A DNA stretch of 64,000 nt from Pseudomonas sp. KBW05 (GCF_003852405.1 NZ_QAJM01000014.1:188969-252968); one strand, 5' to 3'. Positions 54,959 to 63,633 are shown, numbered from the stretch's first letter. Made by a program: numbers and translations. Notes: generated by a model from the letters alone, not told the origin.

Positions 54959-55993
54959 TCAATCCTGCGCGACGCGCACCACCAACTTGCCGAAGTTGCG
55001 CCCTTCGAGCAAACCGATAAAGGCTTCGGGCGCCTGCTCCAGGCCGTCCACCACGTCTTCGCGGAATTTCACCTTGCCCTCGCGCACCCACGGCACCATG
55101 GCGCTGATGAACTCGGGTTGGCGGTCGCCGTAGTCGTCGAACACGATAAAACCCTGGATGCGCACGCGCTTGGTCAGCAACGTGCGTTGCAATGCGGGCA
55201 GCCGGTCAGGACCGCTCGGCGGCTGATGGGCGTTGTAGCCGGCGATCAACCCGCACAACGGGATGCGCGCCTTGGGATTGAGCAACGGCACCACCGCGTC
55301 GAACACCTTGCCGCCGACGTTTTCGAAATAGATGTCCACGCCCTTGAAGCAGGCCTGGGCCAGTTCATCGGCGAAGTCCGCGCTCTTGTGATCGATACAG
55401 GCATCAAAGCCCAACTCGTCCACCACATAGCGGCACTTGTCCGCACCGCCGGCGATACCCACCACACGCAAGCCCTTGAGCTTGGCCACTTGCCCCACCA
55501 CCGAGCCCACCGCACCGGACGCCGCCGCCACCACCAGGGTTTCGCCGGCCTTGGGCTGGCCGATGTCCATCAGGCCCATGTAGGCGGTCATGCCCGGCAT
55601 GCCGAGCACGCCCAAGGCCATGGAGGGGCTGGCGAGGCCCTTGGGCACCGGGATCAGGTTGCGTCCGTCGGAGATGCTGTGGCTTTGCCAGCCGGTGGCG
55701 CCCACAACTAGATCACCTTCCGCGAATTTCGGATTACGCGACTGCTCGATACGGCTGACAGCACCACCGGTCATCACCTCGTCGATTTCCACCGGAGCAG
55801 CGTAGGACGGCGCGTCACTCATGCGTCCGCGCATGTAGGGGTCGAGGGACAGGTACAAGGTCTTTAGCAGGACTTGGCCGTCTGCCAACTCCGGAAGATT
55901 CACACGCTCCAGGCGGAAGTTTTCCGGGGTGGGTGCGCCCTGTGGGCGTGAGACCAGGACAATGCGCTGGTTCAAAGTCGGTTGTTGAGGCAT
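54959..55993 (-). CDS. NADP-dependent oxidoreductase, CurA/leukotriene B4 dehydrogenase type
   Basis: A 344-residue medium-chain reductase without zinc. The nucleotide fold is AAASGAVGSVVGQVAKLKG, and YLSLDPYMRGRM near 50 and FENVGGKVFDAVV near 245 are the signature of the CurA / prostaglandin reductase group, which reduce C=C bonds of enones. AGGAG lies 7 bases before the ATG. It interrupts the dnaX-ybaB-recR series and has its own spacing on both sides (a terminator after ybaB upstream, 66 bases to recR). Confidence 0.88.
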   Translation of the reverse strand: MPQQPTLNQRIVLVSRPQGAPTPENFRLERVNLPELADGQVLLKTLYLSLDPYMRGRMSDAPSYAAPVEIDEVMTGGAVSRIEQSRNPKFAEGDLVVGATGWQSHSISDGRNLIPVPKGLASPSMALGVLGMPGMTAYMGLMDIGQPKAGETLVVAAASGAVGSVVGQVAKLKGLRVVGIAGGADKCRYVVDELGFDACIDHKSADFADELAQACFKGVDIYFENVGGKVFDAVVPLLNPKARIPLCGLIAGYNAHQPPSGPDRLPALQRTLLTKRVRIQGFIVFDDYGDRQPEFISAMVPWVREGKVKFREDVVDGLEQAPEAFIGLLEGRNFGKLVVRVAQD

Positions 55994-56087
55994 CTGGGGC
56001 TCCTTTCGCGAATCCATCGGTATAGGGTGCAGACCATGGTAGAGCGGTTGGGGTTCGATGTTTTATCAACAGCACCGAGGTGAATGC

Positions 56088-56110
56088 ATCGCAGGCAAGC
56101 CAGCTCCCAC
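56088..56110. repeat. single REP half of the GTGGGAGCTGGCTTGC family
   Basis: Only the right arm (ATCGCAGGCAAGCCAGCTCC...) is present, with the adjoining CACCGAGGTG that it shares with the complete element at 63.6 kb. So this is a truncated element. It lies between the reductase gene and ybaB. Confidence 0.8.
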
Positions 56111-56123
56111 AGGGGGCGCGCGT

Positions 56124-56154
56124 AAAAAAAATGCCAGGCACGTGGCCTGGCATT
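56124..56154 (-). terminator. rho-independent terminator after ybaB
   Basis: On the minus strand AATGCCAGGC pairs with GCCTGGCATT around a 5-base loop, followed by eight T. It ends the dnaX-ybaB transcript and so uncouples recR from it. Confidence 0.92.
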
Positions 56155-56177
56155 TGAGTCTAGCTAAAGCTCGCCGA

Positions 56178-56516
56178 TTAGAACGGCAGCTTCATGCCTG
56201 GCGGCAGTTGCATGCCAGCGGTCACGCCGCCCATTTTTTCCTGGCTGTTGGCTTCGATCTTGCGCACGGCGTCGTTGACGGCCGCGGCGAACAACGCTTC
56301 GAGCATTTCCAGGTCGTCTTCGCCAACACCTGGCAATACGCTTGGGTCGATGCTGACGCGCTTGATGTCGTGACGACCGGTCATCACCACGCTGACCATA
56401 TCGCCACCGGCTTTACCGGTGACTTCGGCGTTGGCCAGTTCTTCCTGCATCTTGGCCATTTTTTCCTGCATCTGCTGCGCCTGCTTCATCAGGCCGGCCA
56501 TGCCACCTTTCATCAT
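56178..56516 (-). CDS. YbaB/EbfC family nucleoid-associated protein
   Basis: A 112-residue DNA-binding protein. The start [27 protein letters not shown] is the family's Met/Gln-rich helix; the central strand pair carries [21 protein letters not shown]. It forms a tweezer-like dimer that binds DNA non-specifically. It is encoded 43 bases after dnaX and is co-transcribed with it. Confidence 0.94.
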
Positions 56517-56559
56517 GGGAATTACCTCAAAGTACGTGGATCAAGTGAGTAGCCCGGTA

Positions 56560-58602
56560 TCAGGACGCCTGGGGCACCGGGGCTTCGACAGGTTCAATAG
56601 TATCGTGACGGACGACCGCACCGAACTGTTGCATCATTTGCTGGATGAGCGGATCAGCGTGGATCGAGTCCTCGGCTTCGCGCTGGCGGTTGATGCGCCG
56701 GCGGGTCGCGGCCTGGGCCGGGGTTTCCTGCTCAGGCTTGATCAACTCGATGGCGATGGTCAGCGTGCGCTCATGGTACTGGTTCAGTGCGTCATTCAGG
56801 CGACGTTGCTGGGTGGCGTTGAACAGGGCGCTGTGGGCCGGGTCCAGGTGCAGCAGCCAATGGTCGCCGTCAATGGCGATCAGTGTGCAGTTGGCAGCGA
56901 TGCTACCGGTCATGCCGGAAATCGGCAGTTTCGGGAACAGCTCCAGCCATTGCAGGGCCAGGCCGGTGGCCGGCGCCGCAGCGGGTTCCGCCTCGGGTTC
57001 GGGGGCCGGCTCGGCAGTGTGCTCGCTGGCCAGGTCGTCCAGGTAGCTGTAGGCCGAATCCATGTCCGGCTCGATGTAGTCTTCGTCCAGCGGCGGTTCG
57101 TCGTCGTCGATACCCGGCACGGCCGCTTCAACCTGGGCGACGGTCGGCTCGGGCACGGGTGCAGACACCCACTCAGGGGCGTCGGGCACCGCGCTGTCCG
57201 GGGTCGGCGTGGGCATTGGCGTCAGCTCGGGTTGCTCGCCGGTGGTTTCCAGCACAGGCTCCACGGCGGGCTGTTGCTCAGCTTCGGGCTCGGCCTCGGC
57301 TGCCACCGGGTCGTTCCACGGCAGGTCAACGACCGGCTCGGGCTCGACCACAGGTTCCGGCGCGACCACGGGCGCAACCACCACCGGCTCGGGAGCCGGC
57401 GCCGGTGCAGCAACCACTGGCGCGACAACCGCCGCGCCAGCCACTGGTTTGGCGGAATCAACTGTGGCCTGGCTGATCCCCACTGGCTTTAGCGGCTGTC
57501 TCGGCGCATCTGCCGAGTCAGCGGGCCGGAACGCCAGCATCCGCAGCAGGACCATTTCGAAACCACCGCGCGGATCCGGCGCCAGGGGCAGGTCGCGACG
57601 ACCGATCAGGCCCATCTGGTAGTAGAACTGCACATCTTCGGCCGGCAGCGCCTGGGCCAGGGCCAGCACGCGATCACGGTCACCGTGGCCGTTATCGACG
57701 CCTTCAGGCAAGGCCTGGGCGATGGCGACGCGGTGCAGCACGTTGAGGATTTCCGAGAGCACGCCGTTCCAGTCCGGGCCCTGCTCCGACAGGTGGCGCA
57801 CGGCTTCGAGCAACGCCTTGGCGTCGCCTTCGATCAGCGCGTGCAGCACGTCGAACACCTGGCCATGGTCGAGGGTGCCGAGCATGGCGCGCACATCGGC
57901 GGCCATGACCTTGCCTTCACCAAAGGCAATGGCCTGGTCGGTAAGGCTCATGGCGTCACGCATCGAACCATCGGCGGCGCGGCCGAGCAGCCACAGCGCG
58001 TCGTCTTCGAATGGCACGTTCTCGACACCCAGCACGTGGGTCAAGTGCTCGACCACCCGCTCGGGGGTCATGTTCTTCAGGGAGAACTGCAGGCACCGCG
58101 ACAGAATCGTTGCAGGAAGTTTCTGCGGGTCGGTGGTGGCCAGGATGAATTTGACGTAGGGCGGCGGCTCTTCCAGGGTTTTCAACAAGGCGTTGAAGGA
58201 GTGGCTGGACAGCATGTGCACTTCGTCGATCAGGTAGACCTTGAAGCGGCCGCGGCTGGGCGCGTACTGCACGTTGTCGAGCAGCTCGCGGGTATCTTCG
58301 ACCTTGGTGCGGCTCGCGGCGTCGATCTCGATCAGGTCGACAAAGCGCCCTTCGTCGATTTCCCGGCACACCGAACAGGTGCCGCAGGGCGTCGAAGTGA
58401 TACCGGTTTCACAATTCAGGCATTTGGCGATGATGCGCGCGATGGTGGTCTTGCCCACCCCGCGTGTGCCGGTGAACAGGTAGGCATGGTGCAGCCGCTG
58501 GCTGTCCAAGGCATTGATCAGAGCCTTGAGCACATGGGTCTGGCCGACCATTTCGCGGAACGAGCGCGGACGCCATTTACGTGCAAGAACCTGATAACTC
58601 AT
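56560..58602 (-). CDS. dnaX: DNA polymerase III subunits gamma and tau
   Basis: A 680-residue clamp-loader ATPase, starting MSYQVLARKWRPRSF. Walker A is GTRGVGKTTIAR; a four-Cys zinc knuckle (CLNCETGITSTPCGTCSVC) follows; then DEVH and the SRC motif (ILSRCLQF). Residues 370-530 are Pro/Ala/Glu-rich and low in complexity (APAPEPVVVAPVV...), a flexible linker before the tau C-terminal domain that binds the polymerase and DnaB. I saw no clear A-rich slippery site for a shortened gamma form. Confidence 0.96.
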   Translation of the reverse strand: MSYQVLARKWRPRSFREMVGQTHVLKALINALDSQRLHHAYLFTGTRGVGKTTIARIIAKCLNCETGITSTPCGTCSVCREIDEGRFVDLIEIDAASRTKVEDTRELLDNVQYAPSRGRFKVYLIDEVHMLSSHSFNALLKTLEEPPPYVKFILATTDPQKLPATILSRCLQFSLKNMTPERVVEHLTHVLGVENVPFEDDALWLLGRAADGSMRDAMSLTDQAIAFGEGKVMAADVRAMLGTLDHGQVFDVLHALIEGDAKALLEAVRHLSEQGPDWNGVLSEILNVLHRVAIAQALPEGVDNGHGDRDRVLALAQALPAEDVQFYYQMGLIGRRDLPLAPDPRGGFEMVLLRMLAFRPADSADAPRQPLKPVGISQATVDSAKPVAGAAVVAPVVAAPAPAPEPVVVAPVVAPEPVVEPEPVVDLPWNDPVAAEAEPEAEQQPAVEPVLETTGEQPELTPMPTPTPDSAVPDAPEWVSAPVPEPTVAQVEAAVPGIDDDEPPLDEDYIEPDMDSAYSYLDDLASEHTAEPAPEPEAEPAAAPATGLALQWLELFPKLPISGMTGSIAANCTLIAIDGDHWLLHLDPAHSALFNATQQRRLNDALNQYHERTLTIAIELIKPEQETPAQAATRRRINRQREAEDSIHADPLIQQMMQQFGAVVRHDTIEPVEAPVPQAS

Positions 58603-58735
58603 CGAAAACCGTCGCAACTGGGAAGCGGAAGCCGGTAATGCTAGCGGAGCAAGGGGGAAATTGCATCCGGCACGCTCGCCTAATCTGACTAAGCTCATCG
58701 CATTGGCCCCGAAAAGGCCTGAACCCGGAGAGCAT

Positions 58736-59494
58736 ATGCGCGTAGTCCTGGGCGCTTTATGGATGATTGCCACGGCTAGCCTGGCGGCGCCTGCACCGCT
58801 GCGTTTCTCGGTTTCCGACAGTTGGGCGATGCCCATGGTGCAACTGGAGGACGGCCGGCCTACCCAGGGTATTTTGTATGATCTGATGTCCAGCCTCGCC
58901 ACCCAGGTCGGGCACCCGGCGCACTTCCACGTGCTGGCCCGGGCACGCATTGCCGCCGCCATGGAGCATGGCGAGATTGATGTGCGCTGTTATGTCGCCC
59001 AGGCGTGGGTCGATGACATGTCCGGCGACTACACCTGGAGCGTGCCGCTGTTTGTGCAGCGCAACCTGCTGGTCAGCACCCACGTGCCCGCACAGACCGT
59101 GCAACTGGACACGCTGGCACCGCAGTTGATCGGCACGGTGCTCAACTACCGCTACACCACCCTCGACCCCTTGTTCGCCAGCGGCCAGCTCATCCGTGAC
59201 GACGCCCGCAGTGAAGAGCAGGTGCTGCACAAACTGGTGGCCGGTCGCTTCAAGTACGCGGTCACCAATGAATGGATACTCGACCGCTTCAACCAACGCC
59301 TGGCGCCTGGCCGGCGCTTGCACAAAGTCGCGATAATCGAGGAGCAAAGCCTGGGCTGCACCGTGCGCAATGACCCGAATGTGCCGGTGCAACGCATCCT
59401 GCGCACCTTGTTGCGGATGAAAATGTCCGGCGAGATCGACGACATCATCCAGCTGTACACCGGGGAGCGCGCAGCCGGCGCCCCTCCAGACTGA
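58736..59494 (+). CDS. periplasmic solute-binding protein (SBP_bac_3 type)
   Basis: A 252-residue exported protein. CGGAG lies 5 bases before the ATG; the signal peptide is MRVVLGALWMIATASLAAP. The mature part follows the two-lobe amino-acid-binding fold in reduced form (GILYDLMSSLATQVG, then FKYAVTNEWILDRFNQ), but with no ABC transporter genes nearby. Such orphan proteins often serve as sensors or have lost transport. Its 3' end overlaps the convergent DMT transporter gene by 50 bases. Confidence 0.78.
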   Translation: MRVVLGALWMIATASLAAPAPLRFSVSDSWAMPMVQLEDGRPTQGILYDLMSSLATQVGHPAHFHVLARARIAAAMEHGEIDVRCYVAQAWVDDMSGDYTWSVPLFVQRNLLVSTHVPAQTVQLDTLAPQLIGTVLNYRYTTLDPLFASGQLIRDDARSEEQVLHKLVAGRFKYAVTNEWILDRFNQRLAPGRRLHKVAIIEEQSLGCTVRNDPNVPVQRILRTLLRMKMSGEIDDIIQLYTGERAAGAPPD

Positions 59495-60344
59495 TCGCCG
59501 CCACGCTGGCCAGCACGATCCCCCCACCCAGCACCACTTGCGCGGCAATCTGCTCGCCAAGCAGCGTTGCGGCCATCAGCATGGCCACCGGCGGAATCAG
59601 GTACATCGCCACCGACGCGCGGCTGACCTCGACATGCTTCAACACATAGGCCCACGCCAAGTATGCCAAGGCACTGGGAAAAATCCCCAGCACCAGCACT
59701 GCCAGGTTCTCCGCCAAAGGCGCCTGCGCCACGGCGGCGGGCAGGCCTGGCAGGTTGATGCACAGCATCAAGGTGCCCGCCCACACCATGTAGCACGCCA
59801 TCGTCAGCGGGCTGTAGCGCTGGGCATAGTGCTTCTGGATGGCGAAATACACACTCCACGACAGCGCCGCCAGCAGGATCAACGAGCCACGCGGATCGAT
59901 GTCACCTACCCCCTGATCGCACCACATCACCACCAGCACACCCAGCAAGCCGAGCAGCACACACCCCCAGCGCCAGCCGCTGACCCGCTCCTTCAAAGCG
60001 AAAAACGCGATCAACACGCTAAACAGCGGCGCCGACTGCGCCAACACGCTGGACGCCGCCGCCGTGACGAATTGCTGCCCATAGTTGAGGCTGGTGTGGT
60101 GCAGGAACACACCGAAAAAACCCAGCACCAGCAACCACGGCAGATCCCGCAGGCGCGGCCGGCCGATGCCCATCGCCAACGCCACGCCGCCCATGAACAG
60201 CGACGCAATCAGAAACCGCAGCAAGGCCAATTGCCCGGGGCTGTAGCTGTGCAGCCCCATGTGCACGCCAATTGGCGAATAGGCCCAACAGAGGATGACG
60301 CTGGCAACCACTAGCGTAAGCTTGACGGGTGACGGGGAATTCAT
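59445..60344 (-). CDS. DMT/EamA-type transporter
   Basis: A 299-residue membrane protein with ten helices, EamA family. It starts MNSPSPVKLTLVVASVILCW; an ATG 9 bases upstream is a possible alternative. HHTSLNYGQQFVTAAASSVLAQ and SRASVAMYLIPPVAMLMA are typical of the exporter branch. It is divergent from the LysR gene at 60447, the classic layout of an exporter controlled by its neighbour. The last 50 bases lie within the convergent solute-binding gene. Confidence 0.85.
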   Translation of the reverse strand: MNSPSPVKLTLVVASVILCWAYSPIGVHMGLHSYSPGQLALLRFLIASLFMGGVALAMGIGRPRLRDLPWLLVLGFFGVFLHHTSLNYGQQFVTAAASSVLAQSAPLFSVLIAFFALKERVSGWRWGCVLLGLLGVLVVMWCDQGVGDIDPRGSLILLAALSWSVYFAIQKHYAQRYSPLTMACYMVWAGTLMLCINLPGLPAAVAQAPLAENLAVLVLGIFPSALAYLAWAYVLKHVEVSRASVAMYLIPPVAMLMAATLLGEQIAAQVVLGGGIVLASVAAISLEGRRLRAPRCTAG

Positions 60345-60446
60345 CGAAGGCATCCAGAAACAGAGAAGGAATGCCGTCAGTCTTGGCCCCGGTAATCCGT
60401 AGGACAATTAACCGTTTCTGACTTCTGCAATCACTGGAACTGAGCA

Positions 60447-61310
60447 ATGGAACTGGCCCAACTGAAGATGGTGCGAGCCGTGGCGCAAACCGGCAGCGTG
60501 GCCCAGGCCGCCGTGCAATTGCACTGCGTGCCGTCCAACATCACCACGCGCATCAAGCAACTGGAAAACGAGTTGGGCACACCGCTGTTTATCCGTGCCG
60601 GGCGCGGGCTGGCGATCAGTGCCGCCGGCGAGATCTTCCTGGAGTACTGCGAACGCATCCTCGCACTGGTGGACGAATCCAAACGCGCCGTGGACGCCAA
60701 CGCCATACCCCGCGGCACCTTGCGTATCGGCGCGGTGGAGTCCAGCGCCAGCGGGCGTTTGCCGCCGCTGCTGGCGGAGTATCACCGGCGTTACCCGGAC
60801 GTCAGCCTGGAGTTGGTGACCGGCGCCTGGAGCCAACTGCTCGACGACCTGCAACACCATCGCCTGGACGTGGCATTGGTGGCCAGCGGCGGCAAGCGCG
60901 CCAAGCTCGAACACAGCGTGGTCTACAGCGAGCGCCTGGTACTGATCGCCAGCGCGTCCAGCGCGCCGATCCACAGCGCCGAAGACCTGGCCGGGCGCAC
61001 GTTGCTGGTGTGGCCACCGGGCTGCCCCTATCGCGCGGCGCTGGAGAACTGGGTCAAGCCCCAGGCTTTCAAGCCAAGCATTGCCAGTTATGCCAGTTGG
61101 GGCACGATCATCGGTTGCGTGAGCGCAGGGATTGGCGTGGCCTTGGCGCCGGAGGGCATTTTGGCGCGGTATGAGCAGGCCAATCAGCTGGCGTCGTATC
61201 GGTTTGAGGAGTTGCAGGCGGTGGATAACCTGCTGTTCTGGAACACGGACACCCAACGGCACGTGGCCAGGGATGCGTTTGCGGGATTACTTCGAGAAAC
61301 CTTTGGCTGA
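60447..61310 (+). CDS. LysR family transcriptional regulator
   Basis: A 287-residue LysR protein. The helix-turn-helix covers residues 1-60 (MVRAVAQTGSVAQAAVQLHCVPSNITTRI), followed by the co-inducer domain with RIGAVESSASGRLPPLLAEY and SYASWGTIIGCVSAGIGVAL. It resembles the regulators found beside putrescine or drug exporters. Its promoter shares a 102-base gap with the divergent DMT transporter gene, which is the likely target. Confidence 0.9.
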   Translation: MELAQLKMVRAVAQTGSVAQAAVQLHCVPSNITTRIKQLENELGTPLFIRAGRGLAISAAGEIFLEYCERILALVDESKRAVDANAIPRGTLRIGAVESSASGRLPPLLAEYHRRYPDVSLELVTGAWSQLLDDLQHHRLDVALVASGGKRAKLEHSVVYSERLVLIASASSAPIHSAEDLAGRTLLVWPPGCPYRAALENWVKPQAFKPSIASYASWGTIIGCVSAGIGVALAPEGILARYEQANQLASYRFEELQAVDNLLFWNTDTQRHVARDAFAGLLRETFG

Positions 61311-61321
61311 CACATCCCCCT

Positions 61322-61408
61322 GTGGGAGCGGGCTTGCTCGCGAATGCGGTGTATCAGTACCAGATTCATTGACTGACACTACGCATTCGCGAGCAAGCCC
61401 GCTCCCAC
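61322..61408. repeat. REP doublet (GTGGGAGCGGGCTTGC family)
   Basis: Inverted pair between convergent LysR and the SH3-protein gene. Confidence 0.92.
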
Positions 61409-61433
61409 ATGGGTATGTGTGTTGTTGTTGAAA

Positions 61434-62021
61434 TCAGCTTTTCGAAGGAGTCAGGCGCGCGTACTGATCCTGGCTGATCCAGCCAATAAACGAACGATTC
61501 TGCGCATTGATGAACTCAACCTGCGCCCAGCCATCCTTGAAGGCCAGCACGCCCACCACATCATCCTTGATGATATACGGACGTTTGGCCGCCTTGGCCC
61601 CCGGGGTTTTCAGCAGGTAAACCTTGTCGGAGGCCACCGTCACCAGGCCAATCCACTGTTTATTCGCGGTCTGGGTCAGGTCCAACCCCGTGGCAATCTC
61701 TGGCATCAACACATTCATGCAGCCGGGATGTTGGCGGCCCTGCTCCACGGTCAAGGTCACGCCGTCGGCGGACGGTGTCACGTTGCCAGGGTAGGCATCG
61801 ACGAGCCAGGTGGTCAGTACGTTCCCGTTGCCTTGTAGGTAGAACGCGCATCTGCTGACGCCCTCCCCCAGTTCCTCCGCGTAAAAACCTTCCACCCGGT
61901 GCTCGGGCGTCACCGCCAGCATCAGCCCTTCATACATCCCCGAATGCAGCGCAGGCGCCCCCGCAAATGCCGGGGCCACGGCGCACAACGACAACACACC
62001 CATCGTCAGAAAACGGATCAT
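61434..62021 (-). CDS. exported SH3-domain protein, likely immunity protein of the muramidase
   Basis: A 195-residue protein with a signal peptide (MIRFLTMGVLSLCAVAPAFA), so it is periplasmic. The middle domain carries two or three cysteines (GEGVSRCAFYL, QHPGCMNVLM). The last 65 residues look like a bacterial SH3 domain (KVYLLKTPG, then DDVVGVLAFKDGWAQVEF and GWISQDQYARL). AAGGGA, its ribosome site, lies inside the 3' end of the muramidase gene, whose stop is 1 base before this ATG. Such coupling of a wall-cutting enzyme without a signal to an exported partner suggests effector and immunity. That role is inferred. Confidence 0.65.
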   Translation of the reverse strand: MIRFLTMGVLSLCAVAPAFAGAPALHSGMYEGLMLAVTPEHRVEGFYAEELGEGVSRCAFYLQGNGNVLTTWLVDAYPGNVTPSADGVTLTVEQGRQHPGCMNVLMPEIATGLDLTQTANKQWIGLVTVASDKVYLLKTPGAKAAKRPYIIKDDVVGVLAFKDGWAQVEFINAQNRSFIGWISQDQYARLTPSKS

Positions 62022-62022
62022 C

Positions 62023-63069
62023 TTATTTTTTCCCTTCAAGTGCGTTGTAGGCTTTTTCGATAAGCACGTCATAGTTACCGTAATCCTTGCCGTTATAGTT
62101 ACGCGCCATGGACACGTAATCCTTGTCTTTCATAGCCTTCATCAGTGTCGGGCTCTGACTGCAAAAACTCAGGAACGCCCTTAGTTGGCTGCCGGCATTT
62201 ATCTTTAATGCCGCGACAAACTCAAACACCGTCTTGTAACCGCACGCCGCAAAGTTGAAACCCATGACCTGAAACATGCCCCAGGACGCCGACATCAACG
62301 CCGCTTCCTGATCCAACGCAAAGGCGGTGGCCATGGTCTCCCAGGCCTTGACCTGATCCTTGTTGTTGACCTGCCACTGCGGCCCGGCTTTTCGCACATA
62401 GGGATATGACAGCAGCGGATGCGCCTGGTCGTAAATGTGCTTGGTGTACTTGCGAAACAGGTGCCCTTCAAAGGCGATCACCGGCAACTTCGCCGGCCCG
62501 AACCCCGAGCGCCCGCCCGACTCAACCGTGGCGAAGGCCTTGATGATATTTACCGAGATGCCGTTGCCCAACTGCTTGGCGGCGTTCTGGAAGTCAGTTT
62601 CAGTCAGGGTCATGCCCCCGTCGCACGTGGCCTGGAGCACCAACTGGCGGTTGCGCCGCTCGGCCTCGACCATGGCGCGCATGCGGTCCAGGTACACATT
62701 GACCGTAGCCTGCACCGCATCGCCCTGATTATTGCCGAACACATTGAGAAAGCTCGGGATACGCATCGCCGGGAACGCCTTCACCGGCACTTTCACCGCT
62801 TCTTCGATCAGGCTGTTAAAGGTGCGCCCCGTCGGATCGATAACACCATCAGGGTGGGCATATTTGAGATGGCGGAACTGGTACTGGCTGATGCATTGCA
62901 CCAATTGGCCGTCGCACTTGCCGTTCTCGGCCAGCGGAAAACCCAGCTTGGGAATGATCAGATTGAATAAATACTGGATGCACTGCACATCGGCGGGCAA
63001 GTTGCGGGCTTTACCGGGAGCGCCCACCGACGCACTGATAAGACGGGGCAACCCTTGCAGGCTTTTCAT
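62023..63069 (-). CDS. N-acetylmuramidase (DUF3380), probable interbacterial effector
   Basis: A 348-residue peptidoglycan hydrolase. Residues 25-90 resemble a peptidoglycan-binding domain (NLPADVQCIQYLFNLII, then DGVIDPTGRTFNSLI). The C-terminal half is the N-acetylmuramidase domain (PF11860), with the likely catalytic Glu183 in FATVESGG and SASWGMFQVMGFN further on. There is no signal peptide. I start at 63069, where AAGGA is 8 bases away; an ATG 9 bases upstream is the alternative. Because it lacks a Sec signal, delivery by a type VI system or by lysis is needed. Composition is a little richer in AT than neighbours. Not a phage: no holin or tail genes. Confidence 0.72.
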   Translation of the reverse strand: MKSLQGLPRLISASVGAPGKARNLPADVQCIQYLFNLIIPKLGFPLAENGKCDGQLVQCISQYQFRHLKYAHPDGVIDPTGRTFNSLIEEAVKVPVKAFPAMRIPSFLNVFGNNQGDAVQATVNVYLDRMRAMVEAERRNRQLVLQATCDGGMTLTETDFQNAAKQLGNGISVNIIKAFATVESGGRSGFGPAKLPVIAFEGHLFRKYTKHIYDQAHPLLSYPYVRKAGPQWQVNNKDQVKAWETMATAFALDQEAALMSASWGMFQVMGFNFAACGYKTVFEFVAALKINAGSQLRAFLSFCSQSPTLMKAMKDKDYVSMARNYNGKDYGNYDVLIEKAYNALEGKK

Positions 63070-63305
63070 CACAGACATCCTTGTTAGTTAAAGAAGTGAT
63101 AGCACTTCAATATCAATTCCGTGCACTTGTCACATTCTGAAACAAGCGGCCGGCGCAAACTAACAAGGTGGTTTTGGCTTGTAAAGTGGGGGAAATTTAA
63201 AGTTGTGAGGCAGCCGTCATCGCTGCGCAATAAGTTTGGCAGGTGGCTAGATATAATATTTTTGATTAGGCGCAGAAGAGGTACTGCAAGGAAGAGCGTT
63301 ATGGA

Positions 63306-63415
63306 GGCAACCCCACCAGCCACACCCCGGCACACAATGTTCCCGCTGTGGCTGCTGCCTTCCGGCTCTGACCAGGTTCACGGGTAATCGTTGCGGGGGG
63401 ACCGATGGGGTCACC
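63306..63415 (-). ncRNA. ffs: 4.5S RNA of the signal recognition particle
   Basis: On the minus strand the conserved SRP domain IV is plain: GGTCAGAGCCGGAAGGCAGC, with the GGAA tetraloop and the asymmetric loop that binds Ffh. The ends GGTGACCCCA and TGGGGTTGCC pair, giving a rod of about 110 bases as in E. coli 4.5S RNA. The RNA pairs with Ffh to target membrane proteins. The ends are estimated from the helix and could be off by a few bases. Confidence 0.95.
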
Positions 63416-63447
63416 ATAACGACGCCTGCCTCTCGGCAAGCGGGGCC

Positions 63448-63475
63448 ATTGTACCGATCTCATCGGAAGTTACAA
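63448..63475 (-). promoter_or_regulatory. promoter of ffs
   Basis: On the minus strand TTGTAA, 16 bases, TACAAT. The start of transcription would fall about 26 bases before the mature 5' end, in agreement with the RNase P-removed leader known for 4.5S RNA. Confidence 0.6.
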
Positions 63476-63548
63476 CCGTTGGTGCTGGAATAAAAACATC
63501 TGGCTGTTCAAGCACTTGCCCACGGCCTCAGCCAGTACATCGCCCCCT

Positions 63549-63633
63549 GTGGGAGCTGGCTTGCCTGCGATAGCGTCACCTCGGCCCAACTGATACACCG
63601 AGGTGCCTGCATCGCAGGCAAGCCAGCTCCCAC
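63549..63633. repeat. REP doublet of a third family (GTGGGAGCTGGCTTGC)
   Basis: Inverted pair with the core GTGGGAGCTGGCTTGCCTGC, a one-letter relative of the main family with a different tail. It lies between ffs and the metallopeptidase gene. Confidence 0.9.

Noticed and set aside
56560-58602. Programmed frameshift site in dnaX for a gamma form
   Set aside because: I looked for an A-AAA-AAG-like heptamer in the linker-coding part and saw none. The region is GC-rich and A-runs are absent.
58603-58962. Extension of dnaX upstream to an ATG at 58962
   Set aside because: The extra 120 residues overlap the start of the divergent solute-binding gene and have no relation to DnaX, whose standard start MSYQVLARKWRP lies at 58602.
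9260-61408. Repeated 20-30 base motifs that could be taken for CRISPR repeats
   Set aside because: They are scattered singly in gene gaps as inverted pairs, never in an array with regular spacers, and no cas genes are present.
63084-63335. An 83-residue minus-strand frame next to the muramidase
   Set aside because: It runs into the 4.5S RNA gene, has no ribosome site and carries no recognisable motif.
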